Shown here: positions 26,231-37,739 of the stretch, one piece after another | Layout: each line of letters opens with the position of its first letter | How positions within the stretch are numbered: position 1 is the first letter of the stretch | Assembly (NCBI GenBank): GCA_036245805.1 | Contig: BTRK01000005.1 | Coordinates: 3,410,001-3,474,000 of the forward strand | Direction of reading: 5' to 3' | DNA length: 64,000 nucleotides | Source: Pristionchus mayeri | Lineage: Eukaryota; Nematoda; Chromadorea; Rhabditida; Neodiplogasteridae | The notes under the pieces: generated by a model | Seen by the model: the letters and a program-made list of their open reading frames with translations, nothing else | Told to the model about the DNA's origin: nothing | Databases searched by the model: none | Program-made: the position numbers and the translations under genes

Positions 26231-27130
26231 CAGGTTGTTGCGAAAGTCTTGCTCGATTTTATCATACTTCTGTCTGCGTCGGCATTCGAATTCATGTCAG
26301 ACTTACCTGGTTTTTCTTATAATATGAGGGTATCAATGTTCATTCTAGCGCACCTTAGATCATACCTCTCATTTCTTTTTGGAATACTTACTTATAGTTC
26401 AAATCTTGCGATATGAGTTTATCAGGATGACTTTTCCTTATATCATAATTTTATGGAGAATAGAGATATGGCTATTCCTGAAGTACAAGCGTACATTGCT
26501 ATGTTAATACATCACTTATGATCACTTACTATTAGTCAGTGCTAAAATCCTTTCTTTAGACGTGTCTCTTTTTGGGTATGTATAGTGAAAACCTTTTAGC
26601 TAAATACGATTTTGTCTTCACGTTTTTGGGTAAGGAGACGCAGGGATCAATATCGATCGAAATTATAATTATCTTATTCTGTTCTTCTTAAAAATGAAGT
26701 ACCGGAATTATTCATAATTGCGTTGACTAGATATGACTATTCGAATCATTGAAAGGGTTCTTGGAATGCTGAATTTGATATTTCTATCAAGTTTTCATTT
26801 CTTGCGCAGCTTGAATGATCGATCTTTTGTGCTGGTGTTATCGAGCACACTATGCTCTTCCAAAATATATATGGATATTATTTGAACTTCGATCTCTTGT
26901 ATCTGACAGATCAGAATTCACACCAAATTTCGTTGCAAAATTTCGCAAAATTTTTGCTAATTTATGAAATCTCAAATTTCATTTCATACATTCTGATCAC
27001 AATTGAAATCAATTATGCTCGTGAAACAACCGTTCACCCTCTTCAACAATTCTGAGATATCAGGCACTTGAGTTCAGAAGGGAGAAAAATCGGAAAGATT
27101 AAACGCCGAGCAAGACTTTCGCAACAACCT
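26231..27130. mobile_element. Mariner-type non-autonomous element, about 900 bp
   Basis: Left end CAGGTTGTTGCGAAAGTCTT and right end AAGACTTTCGCAACAACCT are inverted, with TA nearby on both sides. The second copy of the surrounding duplication is uninterrupted at the matching place near 36290. No transposase is recognisable inside. Confidence 0.8.
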
Positions 27131-27393
27131 AATAGATGTATATGTTTTCGGTCGTAGCCCTGAACCTGTGGTATGTAGCATACACACTAGAATATTGTAT
27201 GTATCATCATTCATCACTATGTGCCGAGGAAACACATAGTGCTGGCTGCTTTTTAACAACTTATAAATTCGTATTTTTTTTCTTTTGCAACGCTGTGCAC
27301 ACTCTTTCACTACGTACAAATGTGTCCGCCTTCTCATTTTCATCTTAATCCGTATATGCATGATAATTAACTGCCTTCAATCTCACCTCACAG

Positions 27394-27885
27394 ATGTTTC
27401 GTTCTCACTTCACCCTCCTTCCTATGTTCATCATGGGGATAGTTGGGATAGCACAGGTTAGCAAATACGTATTTATTACTAGTTATTTTTTCGGCGATTT
27501 TCGCCTAACAAACCATGGGATCGTCAAACATTTTGTTTTTCAGGCATTGCCCCAGGAGCTCCTGGGAAAGCGCATCATCAAGTCATGCTTCGGAACTGTC
27601 CTTCGTGCTGATCATACATGGGATGTAGTGAACTTGAAGAACACCACTGACGGAGTTGATCTGTGGGAGAAATGGTATATCGATGAGAAGGATGGAAAGG
27701 TACTTGTGGCAATATAATGAGCATTTTTGTAATGCCCTTTCGAAATATCCATAAATAACTAGTTTCAAAAACGCAACTACTTTTATGGTTTATAGGCTTA
27801 ACATAATCAACTCATGACTTGGATACCTTTCTTTCAGTTTGAAAAAAATCATTGTAGTATGTGTCATATAGCGAATAATATCTGA
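27394..27885 (+). CDS. Small secreted fascin-like (beta-trefoil type) protein, copy 1, 3' end unclear
   Basis: Exon 1 (27394-27456) encodes a 21-residue hydrophobic signal peptide, MFRSHFTLLPMFIMGIVGIA. Exon 2 (27544-27699) follows a TTTTCAG acceptor and encodes GKRIIKSCFGTVLRAD, then VDLWEKWYIDEKDGK. The pattern of GKR..KS..G..LRA followed by WEKW and DGK resembles one fascin/trefoil repeat unit found in small nematode secreted proteins. A possible exon 3 begins at 27838 (FEKNHCSMCH) and stops after 15 residues, so the product would be only about 88 residues, shorter than a full trefoil. A matching C-terminal exon sits at 33671, beyond another gene. The gene is probably truncated. The family assignment is by pattern only. 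Confidence 0.5.
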
Positions 27886-27959
27886 ACGCTAACTCACGCT
27901 ATAACTCCGTAAAGTAGCAAATATGGATTATTTCGACTTGCAGCTGGGTTGTGCACACA

Positions 27960-28038
27960 TTTTACGGTCTCTTCATTCCGCATACTAGCTCGCACTGTCT
28001 GACCGGCGAAAGAGTATGCGGAATGAAAAGACCTTAAA
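27960..28038. repeat. Hairpin repeat, short subtype
   Basis: ACGGTCTCTTCATTCCGCAT pairs with ATGCGGAATGAAAAGACC. The loop contains CTGTCTGACCGGCGA, like the loops of the larger hairpin family. Confidence 0.7.
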
Positions 28039-28854
28039 GGGACCTGGCAGAGATTGGACATTTGAACTTATTGTGTAGAACTCGTTATTTCAAAATTGAT
28101 ATTATAATACAAAAAATAGAAAAAATTTCTGTTCGCGTAATTTAAAAAATAAAATGGCTATGCGAAAATATTGGTGGGAATTTAGGGTGAGTACGGTAAC
28201 GGGTGCTTTGTTTCCCATGATTCACTATTTACCGGTTGTGTCCTGAGTTGACGGCTCCTAGTTGCCACAACTCCAACTTGATGATTTCCCTATTTTGCGT
28301 TTTTAATTTGATCATCCGCTGTTTCCAACATGCGGAATATGTGCTTTAGTGTCGCTACAAGCCAAATTCGTGAAATTTATGCTTGGGCGACATACGGAGC
28401 GCGAGTTACGCGTGTTTCGGCTCGCGTAACTTGTGCCTTGCGCTCTATCCTCCACCCATGCGGTTCGGCGCGCGTAATTCGCTCTATATTTTTAATATTT
28501 GTCGTATAAAAACGATTGCGTTCGATTCTAAATCGATTTACACAGGCCGTCACGACGATGGACTCGATTAGAAGAGGAGAAGAACGACGAGGGAGCCGCA
28601 TCCTTACCATGCTAAATGGCCTCAACGGAACGTCAGCAGTCGTTTCTCCCGTCACCTTCTCGCCCAAGAGGCTTTCCACCACTCTGACCATCTCTGTGAG
28701 TAACGCCTTCATTTCGTAATCAGTTCTGCCTGTTCAAATTGATCGATTTACATAGTGCGACGTGTTTTTTTGTTAAAAAAATAGGCGCAGTTTATGTTTG
28801 TTTATGTTTATGTGTTTTATGATACGATCCTGTTGTACTTGTTAGAACGTTTTT

Positions 28855-28944
28855 GTTTCAGAATTCGTAATCCCGGAGTGGAACCCCATCAAACTGCGTG
28901 GAACTTCGAGATTTTCGTCGACTTGAAGCAGCAAACAAATCAAA
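28855..28944 (+). promoter_or_regulatory. Probable 5' UTR start of cdv3 (splice or trans-splice acceptor)
   Basis: TTTTTGTTTCAG ends at 28861 and is followed by 83 bases without ATG up to the start codon at 28945. In nematodes such an acceptor close to the start codon is often a spliced-leader site. An ordinary 5' UTR intron is equally possible. No promoter element could be assigned in 28040-28860. Confidence 0.45.
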
Positions 28945-30707
28945 ATGGCCGATCTTGATTCGTTCTTTGCTAAGAAGAAGGACAACAAGAAGAAGGTTAG
29001 TTGTATTTATGTTACATATCCCATTATTTAGAAAGTGGTTAATATTATCTCTTTATTTAATTGTTTTATTAAAGTGATCTTTGCATTTGCAGTCCGTCGT
29101 AAAGGTCGATGATGTCGGAAGTCTCCTTGAGCACAAGGCGAAGAAGCAGGTTTGTGTAGTTTCGATTGCATTTATATTGTGATTTTAGTGGGAACAATCA
29201 ACTTGTTGTATAGGAACCATCGCAATAGCTAATTTACCTTATTAGATTATTCCTATACACAATTAACTCACTTGTCGATTACGACATTTCCCATTACTGT
29301 AAGTCCTCCCTCACAAACTGCTGTATTACGTGTCAATACGCTTCGGCCTCGCTCTCTCTCCCTCTCTTTCCCGCGTACTCTCTTTCTCTGCACTCTCTTC
29401 CCAAGTGCGCTCTCTCGCCCTCTCTTCCCTCACTCCATCCATTCATTCTATCCTTTAGCTCGTTCACCGGCTAGCGGTCCGGTCTCTCCTCTCGTCTATT
29501 TTCTGATATTTATTTTGTGGTGACAAACTCTGCGTTTACGCACGTCCTCTCCCATCTACAAGGGACAAGGACACAACACAACTGATACTTGTATTTCATC
29601 ACAATTAATCAACTTGTTCAGGAAGAGAGAGAACGTGAAGAAGCCGAGGATCTCAAGAACGGAGATGACGACGGATCGCAGGAGGAGAGCGAGTGGCTCG
29701 ATTATGAGGCCAACACCAACAACAGGTTTACAATGCGTTGTAGTAGCTTTTCTTACCTACTGAGTGGCGTCAGCGCGGAGTGCGCATCAGAGCCACAAGT
29801 TGGTTTCAATTATTAACATTTCAATGGTTTATGCTTGTCTTTGCAGAGTCGACGGACTGCGCATTAAGAACATGGGTCTCGAAGACACCGAGGAAGAGAC
29901 CCCCGAAGCTGTCGAGGAAGAGAAGGATGTCGTGAAGGGGGTCACGAAGACCTGGAGAACCATCCAGGCGAGTCAACTCAATTCGTTATTTTTTATACAT
30001 TGTTCATCTGATTGATTCAATAGGCGTACTTAAGATTCACTTAAATTAAATTAAATTCGAACGTTTCAGAAGAGCGAGACTGCTCCGGAGCTGATCCCGA
30101 CCGCGTCCGAGTTTGCAGCCAACAAGCCCTCGCGCTACGTCGCTCCCAGCATGCGTGACGCGAATGCCGGCGGGAAGATCGATCTCAGCAACCAGGTTAA
30201 ACATTAATAAACCGGTTTTACCTCATGGTTGTGATTGTATGTTTTTTATTTAATGTGTAAAATGTACAGGAAATGTTCCCTACATTCGCTGCTGCCGAGC
30301 AGATCGAGAAGCACAAGAAGAACGAGGTGAAGACGACGAACGAACGAGGTGAAGACGACGCACACTCTTGACACCTCCGAAAAAGCTGCTCCATATTAGC
30401 CTTATCAACTAGGAAATATTTGGAGCGAACGGGCGACTCCGTGTCAATCTCTTCCTGCTCTTCCGAATCGGTTGTTGACTGAGAGCATTGAGAGGGGCGG
30501 AAAGATGGATCCTCCAATATTACATTGACCTAATTTCGATCCTAGAGCTAACCGATTTGCCCAGAGTAGGCACACTGGAGATGGTCGAGTCAATTCTCTC
30601 TGGTTGAAGACTACTCTTTGCAGATTCCTGTGAGGCGACCTGGAGCTGGGAGAGGGAAAGAGGAGCAGAGAAGAGAGGCTGGAAGGAGAAGGTTGAGATT
30701 TATTTAA
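28945..30707 (+). CDS. cdv3: CDV3 homologue
   Basis: Seven exons join in frame: 28945-28995, 29093-29149, 29622-29725, 29847-29967, 30070-30195, 30270-30326 and 30624-30707. The product is about 199 residues. It starts MADLDSFFAKKKDNKKK, the hallmark start of CDV3 proteins, and continues with an acidic linker. SEWLDYE and VDGLRIKNM correspond to the WKEFE and GLRVQ region, and KTWRTIQKSETAPE to the W-containing segment. EMFPTFAAAEQIEKHKKNE matches the FPSL/KH region near the vertebrate C-terminus, and it ends in RRPGAGRG and a basic tail. CDV3 is a cytoplasmic, hydrophilic protein of poorly known role. The fourth intron has a GC donor (CCAG|GCGAGT). The donor of exon 6 is duplicated 22 bp downstream. 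Intron 2 contains a CT-rich stretch at 29340-29500. No break is seen. Confidence 0.82.
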
Positions 30708-30819
30708 TTGTATGTTTTACATATTGTCACTTATTGTTTATTGTAAATATTGCCATAGTTATTTTTATTGTAAATAATATATAACCTATCTATTTTGAAT
30801 TATTGAAAAGGGCGGGCAA

Positions 30820-32085
30820 ACGGTAGGGTTGCAAAAAAGAAAACGACAATTTCGCATCCTCTGGTAGCTCTTTCCATCCCTCTTAAAAGTGTGCTGTGCG
30901 AGAGGTCAGCAGCTACGTGTATTTGCGTCCCTTCCTCACTCCTTCCTTTTGAAAGAAACCATTCCTTGTTCGGAAAGCGAGATCTCGATTTAGATCACTC
31001 TCCCCGCAGGTCAACAGACCCTCTTCCCATCTCCTCTTCTCCCCTTGCTCTCTCCCTGCCCGACTTGCTCCCCCGTGGATCAGCGTATGATAAGAGATTT
31101 GTGATATCCCCATACTTACAACCTATGTTTAGGGATGGGACATGGTCCCAAACTAATACAAATGAGGTGTATGTTCAAATAGACAAAAAGTACCGTACTC
31201 TCTCAATACCACAGTACCCAAGATATTGGTTTTTGCATTTGTTTAGAAACATGTTTGGTACAAGAAACATGATCTGACACGTGGAACTGGGTTACGGTAG
31301 TATCGAGTGGGTTTGTATTATTTGTATTAGTTTGGGACCATGTCCCATCCCTAAACATAGGTTGTAAGTATGGGGATATCACAAATCTATTATCATACGC
31401 TGATCCACGGGGGAGCAAGTCGGGCAGGGAGAGAGCAAGGGGAGAAGAGGAGATGGGAAGAGGGACTGTTGACCTGCGGAGAGAGTGATCTAAATCGAGA
31501 TCTCGCTTTCTGAACGTTCCCACTGGCAGTTTGGCCTTGCAAGCGCGAGAGTAAGGATGACAGGAGGGGAGAGAGGCCATGGGTGCGCGAAGCTCGATAT
31601 CAATCTCGTTTGTCCAACCCTAGTTGTGAGTTAAATTCAAGCTCATCTTTGTTGGGAAACAGTGCAGCCAAATCGAGAGTACTATACCCTAAGGTTTTAT
31701 GCTCTAAATTTCTTCCTCTTTCCTTCTATCTCCCATCTTTCCCTCACTTTCGAGCGGACGGGATCAACCTGCCGAGGGGTGCGGGAACTTCGTGGTCCCA
31801 TCCGTGCAAGGGATTTCATTCACCCGTTCCTTGATCTACCCGAGTCTATCGTTGAATCCCGATCCCAAGAGGGAGAAAGAAAGGAAGGGGCATAACTATT
31901 AGAGACTCGAGTAGATCAAGGAATGGGTCAATCGTTTCTTTCAAAAGGAAGGAGTGAGGAAGGGACGCAAATACACGTAGCTGTTGACCTCTCGCACAGC
32001 ACACTTTTAAGAGGGATGGAAAGAGCTACCAGAGGATGCGAAATTGAAAAAAAATTTTCGTTTTTGCAACCCTACCGTTCCCAAT
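30820..32085. mobile_element. Foldback element, about 1.27 kb, with one arm interrupted
   Basis: The outer arms 30822-30965 and 31920-32080 are inverted copies (GTGCTGTGCGAGAGGTCAGC against GTTGACCTCTCGCACAGCAC). The inner arms 30968-31165 and 31310-31515 are also inverted (AACCTATGTTTAGGGATGGG against CCCATCCCTAAACATAGGTT). Between the inner and outer parts of the right arm lie 400 extra bases (31516-31915) with no partner on the left, probably an insertion. The short reading frames here are repeat DNA. Confidence 0.85.
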
Positions 32086-32215
32086 CGTTACTACTGTAGC
32101 CCATTAGCTCCTAAACAAGGCCATTGGGTCAAATTCAGTTGACTGGATTACACATTTCTTAAAAACCCGAGGAAATGTGTTTTTTAGTTCATGGGTTACA
32201 GTAGTAACGATTGGT
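32083..32215. repeat. Small inverted repeat next to the foldback
   Basis: CCAATCGTTACTACTGTAGC pairs with GTTACAGTAGTAACGATTGG. An inner stem ACACATTTCTTAAAAA lies opposite AATGTGTTTTTTA. Confidence 0.7.
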
Positions 32216-32529
32216 TATGGTACTCCCGAGTTGCAAGAGTACTTCTTAAAGAGCTGTGATCTGTTGCGTTTTTGTCCGCCTCAATGAGTACATATATTTA
32301 TTGTGTTGTAAATGTTTAAAACTATCTAAACTATAGTTTAATGATCCTACACACGTATAGATTTGTGCAGATTTGAAACATATTCAAACTAGTGATGCCA
32401 TAGATGTTTTCGCTTGCTAATTTTTGTGTGCATATTGTTGCTAAATATTCTTCTGATATATATAAATGATTACTAATTAATAACTGAATAAATATATCTT
32501 CTAAAAAATATAATTGTTGTCCTAATCAC
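32216..32529. other. No gene seen
   Basis: AT-rich sequence between the foldback and the last exon found of the THAP-like gene. If that gene had more 3' exons they would fall here or be displaced by the foldback. None was recognised. Confidence 0.4.
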
Positions 32530-33192
32530 CTGATTCTCGTCGAGTAACGGGTCGTTCTCGTTCTGTGAGTGAACATCACTACCCCCCATGTCCATATCAA
32601 CAGCATCATCCTGACATATTTATATTCAGATATGTCAAAGAGTACATTACTGTGTCCTTTAGTAAGGAATTATAACTAGTGTCGATGATAATCTCTCAAT
32701 TGTTAAACTAGTGTCGATGATAATCTCTCAATTGTTCTTACGTGCATGTTCGTCCCTTCGACTGTCCCATCTCCCTCGCCACCCTCGAATCGATCAACCA
32801 CCGCATATTCAGGCCCCGTTACGCGCCGTTGCTTCTATGAGGGTATTGTGCGCGGCAGCCGCTAGTATTCTAATACCTGTATGCTCCCATCACCTGGTCC
32901 ATCGCCAAATCGTCTTTCTAGAGGAGCCTTTGAACAAAACGTATTACTTTTTTCAGCACATTGAATACATGTGGGTACCTGGAGTGGCAATCCATCGAGG
33001 CCAAAGTGCTTGTCGCACCAACGAATATCCTCTTTTGCCGCTACTCTAGTGCGAAATCTTTCTAATTCCCGTTTAGCCACCTCTTCGTCCAAACCAAGCG
33101 ATTTGGTGCTGGTGAACGCGCTTCGAGTTTCCGGGGAAATTGAACAGAATCGTCGCGCTCTGTCCACAACGAGCGCACTTTCGTTTACGCAT
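32530..33192 (-). pseudogene. THAP-like zinc-finger gene, frameshifted and possibly 3'-truncated
   Basis: Three exons are visible on the minus strand: 33192-32979, 32834-32742 and 32610-32530, with CATAG and GTCAG acceptors and good donors. Exon 1 starts MRKRKCARCGQ and continues FNFPGN in one frame. The rest, LGLDEEVAKRELERF and IRWCDKHFG, is in another frame. CxxC, an FP motif, then about 55 residues and CxxH fit a THAP (DM3) DNA-binding domain. The exon is 214 bases long where 213 would fit, so one base is extra. Exons 2 and 3 are acidic (RFEGGEGDG; NENDPLLDEN) and in frame with each other. It could be a real gene with a sequence error or a decayed copy. The 3' end is not found before the foldback at 32085. 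Confidence 0.45.
32676..32739. repeat. Perfect tandem duplication of ~32 bp
   Basis: ACTAGTGTCGATGATAATCT plus TCTCAATTGTT occurs twice in succession. It lies in the intron between the second and third exons of the THAP-like gene. Confidence 0.9.
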
Positions 33193-33670
33193 CGTACTTC
33201 TAGGAAGGATTTGAATGCAAATAACGCGAAAAAAATGTACTACTCAAGTAACGTGATTCAATGTTAAGGCTTGCACAACGAGTAAGACGGGAAAATGCCA
33301 GTCAATTTAGGTCCAAGCGCTGCCACTACACTATACTGATGCGATGATATAAAACAACAATAAAAATATTCACGTAAATTAAGTAAAAACAAACGAAAAC
33401 GAAAATGCGAACGGATTTCTCGCCGATCGATTCAGTTGGCTAATTGCCAGGGGAGGTTTACTAAATTCCCGGCTCAAGTCAGAGCCGGCTCCCTAAAACC
33501 CCACCACCAATCGACAACGATTTTCTATTTTATTATATTTATTTTATAAATAATATTACATTATATATTTTTTATTTGGCAATTCGTTTAGTGATAATGA
33601 TTGCTATAAAATAAGTATTAGTGTTCAATCAATGTGACATCCCTTTAAAATCTTCAACCCAGACTTGCAG
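33193..33670. other. No gene seen
   Basis: Sequence upstream of the THAP-like start. It holds a GC-richer patch at 33420-33510 (GGCTCAAGTCAGAGCCGGCT) in otherwise AT-rich DNA. A promoter for the THAP-like gene would be expected here but was not recognised. Confidence 0.35.
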
Positions 33671-33926
33671 GCACTACTGAGGTCGACTGTCAATTCGTTC
33701 ACTCGTTACGGAAGTGCAGGGGAATGTGGATGATCAGACTCTCAACGAATACTAAAAAATGGGAAATGTGGATACCAGTCAAGAACCCCAATGGGAGCTG
33801 GTCGTTTCAAAATTTCGGGAAGGGCACTTGGCTGAGTGCAAAAGAAAATAAGTCTACGTGGCAAGAGGCAGGCAGTGCCACTGTACCTGGTCTCAACGAA
33901 CAATTCACGCTCGAAGTGTGGCAGTG
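33671..33926 (+). pseudogene. Orphan 3' exon of a fascin-like secreted protein
   Basis: An open exon follows an ACTTGCAG acceptor and runs to a TGA at 33924. It encodes WEMWIPVKNPNGSWSFQNFG, then GTWLSAKENK, and ends LNEQFTLEVWQ. WExW, an NGSWSFxNxGxxWLSAK core and a final FTLE fit the C-terminal unit of a fascin/trefoil-like protein. It resembles in style the N-terminal exons at 27394 and 36580. No signal-peptide exon with the right phase was found directly upstream, so it is treated as an orphan exon left by rearrangement. Confidence 0.45.
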
Positions 33927-35029
33927 ATCTTGATACACGTGCAGTGATAACGGATGGTCCGATCAAGCTCAAAATGTACTCCCATCTTTACTTATACTAG
34001 CTGTTGTATCACAGTATGTCACTTATTCCGTCATTGAATTAAAGCATCTTCATCGAAAAGTCACCTACTTTGCACGCATCGATATGCTAGAGTGTAGATG
34101 AATTGGAGACAGATAATATTGGATTAGAAATGAATGTCCTACACCATGCCGAGTACGCGACTAAACAAGCGGAACGAAAAATTAGAAAGTTATTTCCTAA
34201 TATTTTCCCTGCCGCATATGTCCTTGAATCCCTATGGTCTGACATGTGGTGATGATTAAACGCAAGAATTTAAATTAAAAACACTTTTAAGAGGATAATA
34301 ATTAAAGTACTAAAGTCCGGCTCAGCGACTTAGCGGCTTAGGTGGTCAACTAGCATTGTCGGAACGTTTTAATAGTGCTATATATTCAGAGTCGATTCGA
34401 TATTTGTGTTGTTTGAACGTATCGTAAGGTTCAATTGCAAGGCCTCGCTAATACGATGGTTAGTGTAATATCGTCGCAGTGCCGGAACAAAATATTAGCT
34501 GTAATATGTATTGATTTATCCTAAATTTTCCTTTTTCTCTCTGACTGTTCCTGAGCACAATATGTGTTGAATATGCAATTCGCCAAATCATTTGTTGGCG
34601 TTTGATAAATATAGAAATATATTATGATAGCAATAATATGCGGAATAAATTATTGTCTTGCAATACACGATCGTGGATATGAAAATGCTCTGAATGATTG
34701 TGATAGGCGAAAAATGCGATATAGAAGTTAACATCTTCACATGCATCGATATGGTAGAATGCAGATCAATACAATACAATATTTATATTTTTGGCGCTTT
34801 CTGGGCGCAGATCAAGATGTGGGTCAGAAAAGGTAATTCTTCTCATTTCAAGATGGTTATTTGTGGTGCGCTTGCGAAAGGATGTTGGATTGCATTGCAT
34901 AGATAGACTCTCACTATATGTCATAAACGAAGCATTGCGTGTTCTAGAATTTTCTCTGCTCGAATCCTCCAGACTCGATTATCTGCATAGTAGATATTGA
35001 AAAAAAACTGCACTTGCATAGAGAGAGCA
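33927..35029. other. No gene seen
   Basis: AT-rich DNA with only short open stretches on either strand and no splice-consistent exon pair. Confidence 0.4.
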
Positions 35030-35990
35030 TGTTAGAGGATAGATACCATTCGGGAGAAACGTTTTGCTTGCAAAGACAGCGCTGACATCTTAGAGGCATT
35101 ATCTCCTTTCCGTTTTAGCAATCAAAGTTGCCCCATCAATGTTGACTACATGGACAAGTGCAAAATCCCCCCCATTACTAAAAAGATATCGCAATGACAC
35201 AAAGAACGACACAAACACACACAGCACAAACCACAAACCGCAAGAAGTGGATAGTGAGCTTCAGGATTAAGAAGATTCAGAATTCTTCGCAAAGGTCATG
35301 TGTCTAAGAAACGAGCAGGCCTGAAGAGGTTTGTCATAACTAAACATTTAAAATGCCGGATTTTCGATTTTGGACAATCAACGGTTCTAAAGAAGTGGAG
35401 GCCCCGTTGGCTCCAGATGTGAATGCGTTGCAATCAGATTTTATGCTATAAAATTTCGAAAAAAATCATGGCACGGAACTTGACGGCGAAACGGCTGTCT
35501 ATTTCATGTATCATAATTATCAGACATAAATCTAAATGAGGTAAAATTACAACTTTTCACGAAATAGGAATAGAGCTATATGAAATAAACAGATATGACC
35601 GGCTGAGGAGATGAGTCCAAATGTAACTTTACAGCAATTATCAGCATATATTTTCATATGTTTAAACTAGACTGATTCACGTATACGTAAATGTTACCCA
35701 CCCCCCGGCAGTCCTCTCTCCCAATTCAGAAAGAGGAATATCACAATCGTCTTCAGCGCCGTTGATTGCCCAAAATCACATGACAATGTCACATTATCTG
35801 GACGTGCAGCATTCACGTCAACTCGGTCTATGTCGTCCAGTAATGACCTCATGTACTTTGCACTTGTTTCGTTGATATAGTCAACATTGACGGGGTCATG
35901 GCTGAAAAGATATGGAGATAATGCCTGTCAGTACAGTCTTCGCACGTAGCAAACTGTTTCTCCCGAATGCTTTCTCTCCTCTAGATACAC
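35030..35990. repeat. Foldback-like repeat, copy 2
   Basis: CATTCGGGAGAAACGTTTTG at 35048 is inverted as GTTTCTCCCGAATG at about 35960. CAATCAACGGTTCTAAAGAA is inverted as TCTTCAGCGCCGTTGATTG near 35750. The arms are roughly 300-400 bp and imperfect. It is related to 25110-25950. Confidence 0.7.
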
Positions 35991-37060
35991 ACTCTCTCGC
36001 CGTAAATGCAGCTTGCCAAGGATTCCTTATCGCGAGAGACGAGAGATCGCTTTGGTTACACTGTTTGGTATAAGAGGGAGGACAGACGTCACTATCTCAG
36101 AGCGCTTTCTCCATTTGTAATTATGAATACTTTTATCGCTTTTCGAAGTAATCCATTGGATTGCTCCGTACGAACTCATAGATGCTTCGAAACTTAAAAC
36201 ATTGGCATTTTGCATTTTTCCGAGAAAATTGCGAAACTCGACACTTTTTGGATGTCTGTTCACCCCGTCCTCCTCATCTACGCCGTCTCATATTTTCGGA
36301 CTGACTACAATTTTGCACAACATTATCCTAATTTCGGTCTCACAACCTCTGTACCTGTGGTATGTAGCATACATCCTAGGATACTGTAGGTACCATCACT
36401 ATGCACCGAGTAAACAAACGGCGCTGGCTGCTTGTTTACAACTTTTAAATTCGTATTTTTGGACCACTTTTGCAACGTCTGTGTACACTCTTTCACTACG
36501 CCTAAATGTTTCAGCCTGTTCATTGTCATCTTAATCCGTATATGCATGATAATTAACTGTCTTTAATCTCACCTCACAGATGTTTTGCTCTCACTTCACC
36601 CTCTTTCCTCTCTTCATCATGGTTATAGTTGGGATTGCACAGGTTATCACATACGTTTTTATTAATAGTTTTTTAAATACATAAGATCGAAAATATGTTT
36701 TTCAGGCAGGCACAGTGCCACAGGAGATCCTGGGAAAGCGCATCATCAAGTCCTGCTTCGGAACTGTCCTTCGTGCTGATCATACATGAAATGTAGTGAA
36801 CTTGAAGGATCCCGCAGATGGAGTGAATGAGTGGGAAAAATGGCATATCGATGAGAAGGATGGAAAGGTACTTGTGGCAATATAATTAGTATTTTTGCAA
36901 TTCCATTTCGAAATACCCATAACTAGTTTCAACTACGCAACTTCTTTTATGGTTTATAGGCTTAAAATAACAAACTCATGACTTGGATACCGTTCTTTCA
37001 GTTTGAAAAAAATCATTGCAATATGTGTGATACAGCGAATAATATCTGGCCCAACGCTAA
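35030..37060. repeat. Segmental duplication, copy 2
   Basis: This is the direct copy of 25110-27890, best seen at 36010-36225 and through the fascin-like exons. It is shorter mainly because it lacks the mariner-type element of copy 1. Confidence 0.8.
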
Positions 37061-37070
37061 TTTTGTCCTA
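36580..37070 (+). pseudogene. Fascin-like secreted protein, copy 2, with premature stop
   Basis: Exon 1 (36580-36642) again encodes a signal peptide (MFCSHFTLFPLFIMVIVGIA). Exon 2 (36706-36867) encodes GKRIIKSCFGTVLRADHT, but the Trp codon TGG of copy 1 is TGA at 36787-36789. After it the frame continues (NEWEKWHIDEKDGK). A third exon-like stretch at 37017 reads FEKNHCNMCDTANNIW. A further TTTTGCAG acceptor precedes YKAVDGPVFWANGWQIQ at 37270, which may be another remnant. The single nonsense change makes this copy inactive unless it is a sequence error. Confidence 0.55.
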
Positions 37071-37739
37071 ACAAAATGATACGGTATTCATCATACCGTG
37101 CCCGAGCATTTCGAGGCGTGACAAAACGTTTTCACTTTGTGTTTACCAGTCCATCGCGTTAGTCACTCGGCCATGATATAATATAATAATAAAACACATA
37201 TTTAAAAAAAATCAGAAAACATTCATGAATGCGCAACTTGGAAAATAGTTGACCCACTTAACTTTTGCAGTATAAGGCAGTCGACGGTCCGGTTTTTTGG
37301 GCAAATGGTTGGCAAATACAAGTTACATCACATATTCATATTGTGGAAATGGTTCTTAATTGTGGAGAAAATGACTCCACTTGAACACACGGACAATAAG
37401 AGACAGGTTTTTGAGAGCCCTGAAAAAGTTGTCGAGGGGACCAAAACTGGTCTTGTATCTGCTCTTGTGTCTGTGTTTGAATTAATATGGAGTAAAACAA
37501 CACAAATTAACAATATTGATAGGGATCTCGATATTCCGAATGGGACCTCGTTAATCCATTGGGACCTCGATATTCCTACAAAGCCGGCTAGAATTCACCG
37601 AGAGCACGAGCTCTTCCCGTTTGGCGCTCCCTGTCCCTCCCCTCCATTTGGCTCTCTCTCGCGCGCCTCCATCATCCATTTCTGGCAATTCGCCCCGTCG
37701 CCAATTTGCGATTCTTCAAGCCCATAATTTAACCTAATT

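Larger units (their letters stand above)
25110..27890. repeat. Segmental duplication, copy 1
   Basis: This block is repeated in the same orientation at about 35030-37060. Strong identity is seen in the stretch from 25955 (CTTGTCAAGGATTCCTTATC) to 26165 and across the fascin-like exons. Copy 1 carries an extra mariner-type element at 26231-27130 that copy 2 lacks. Confidence 0.8.

Noticed and set aside
37305..37727. A 140-codon reading frame at the outer end of the left arm
   Set aside because: It spans short repeated GATCTCGATATTCC-like units and has no family features; the mirror is partly beyond the window.
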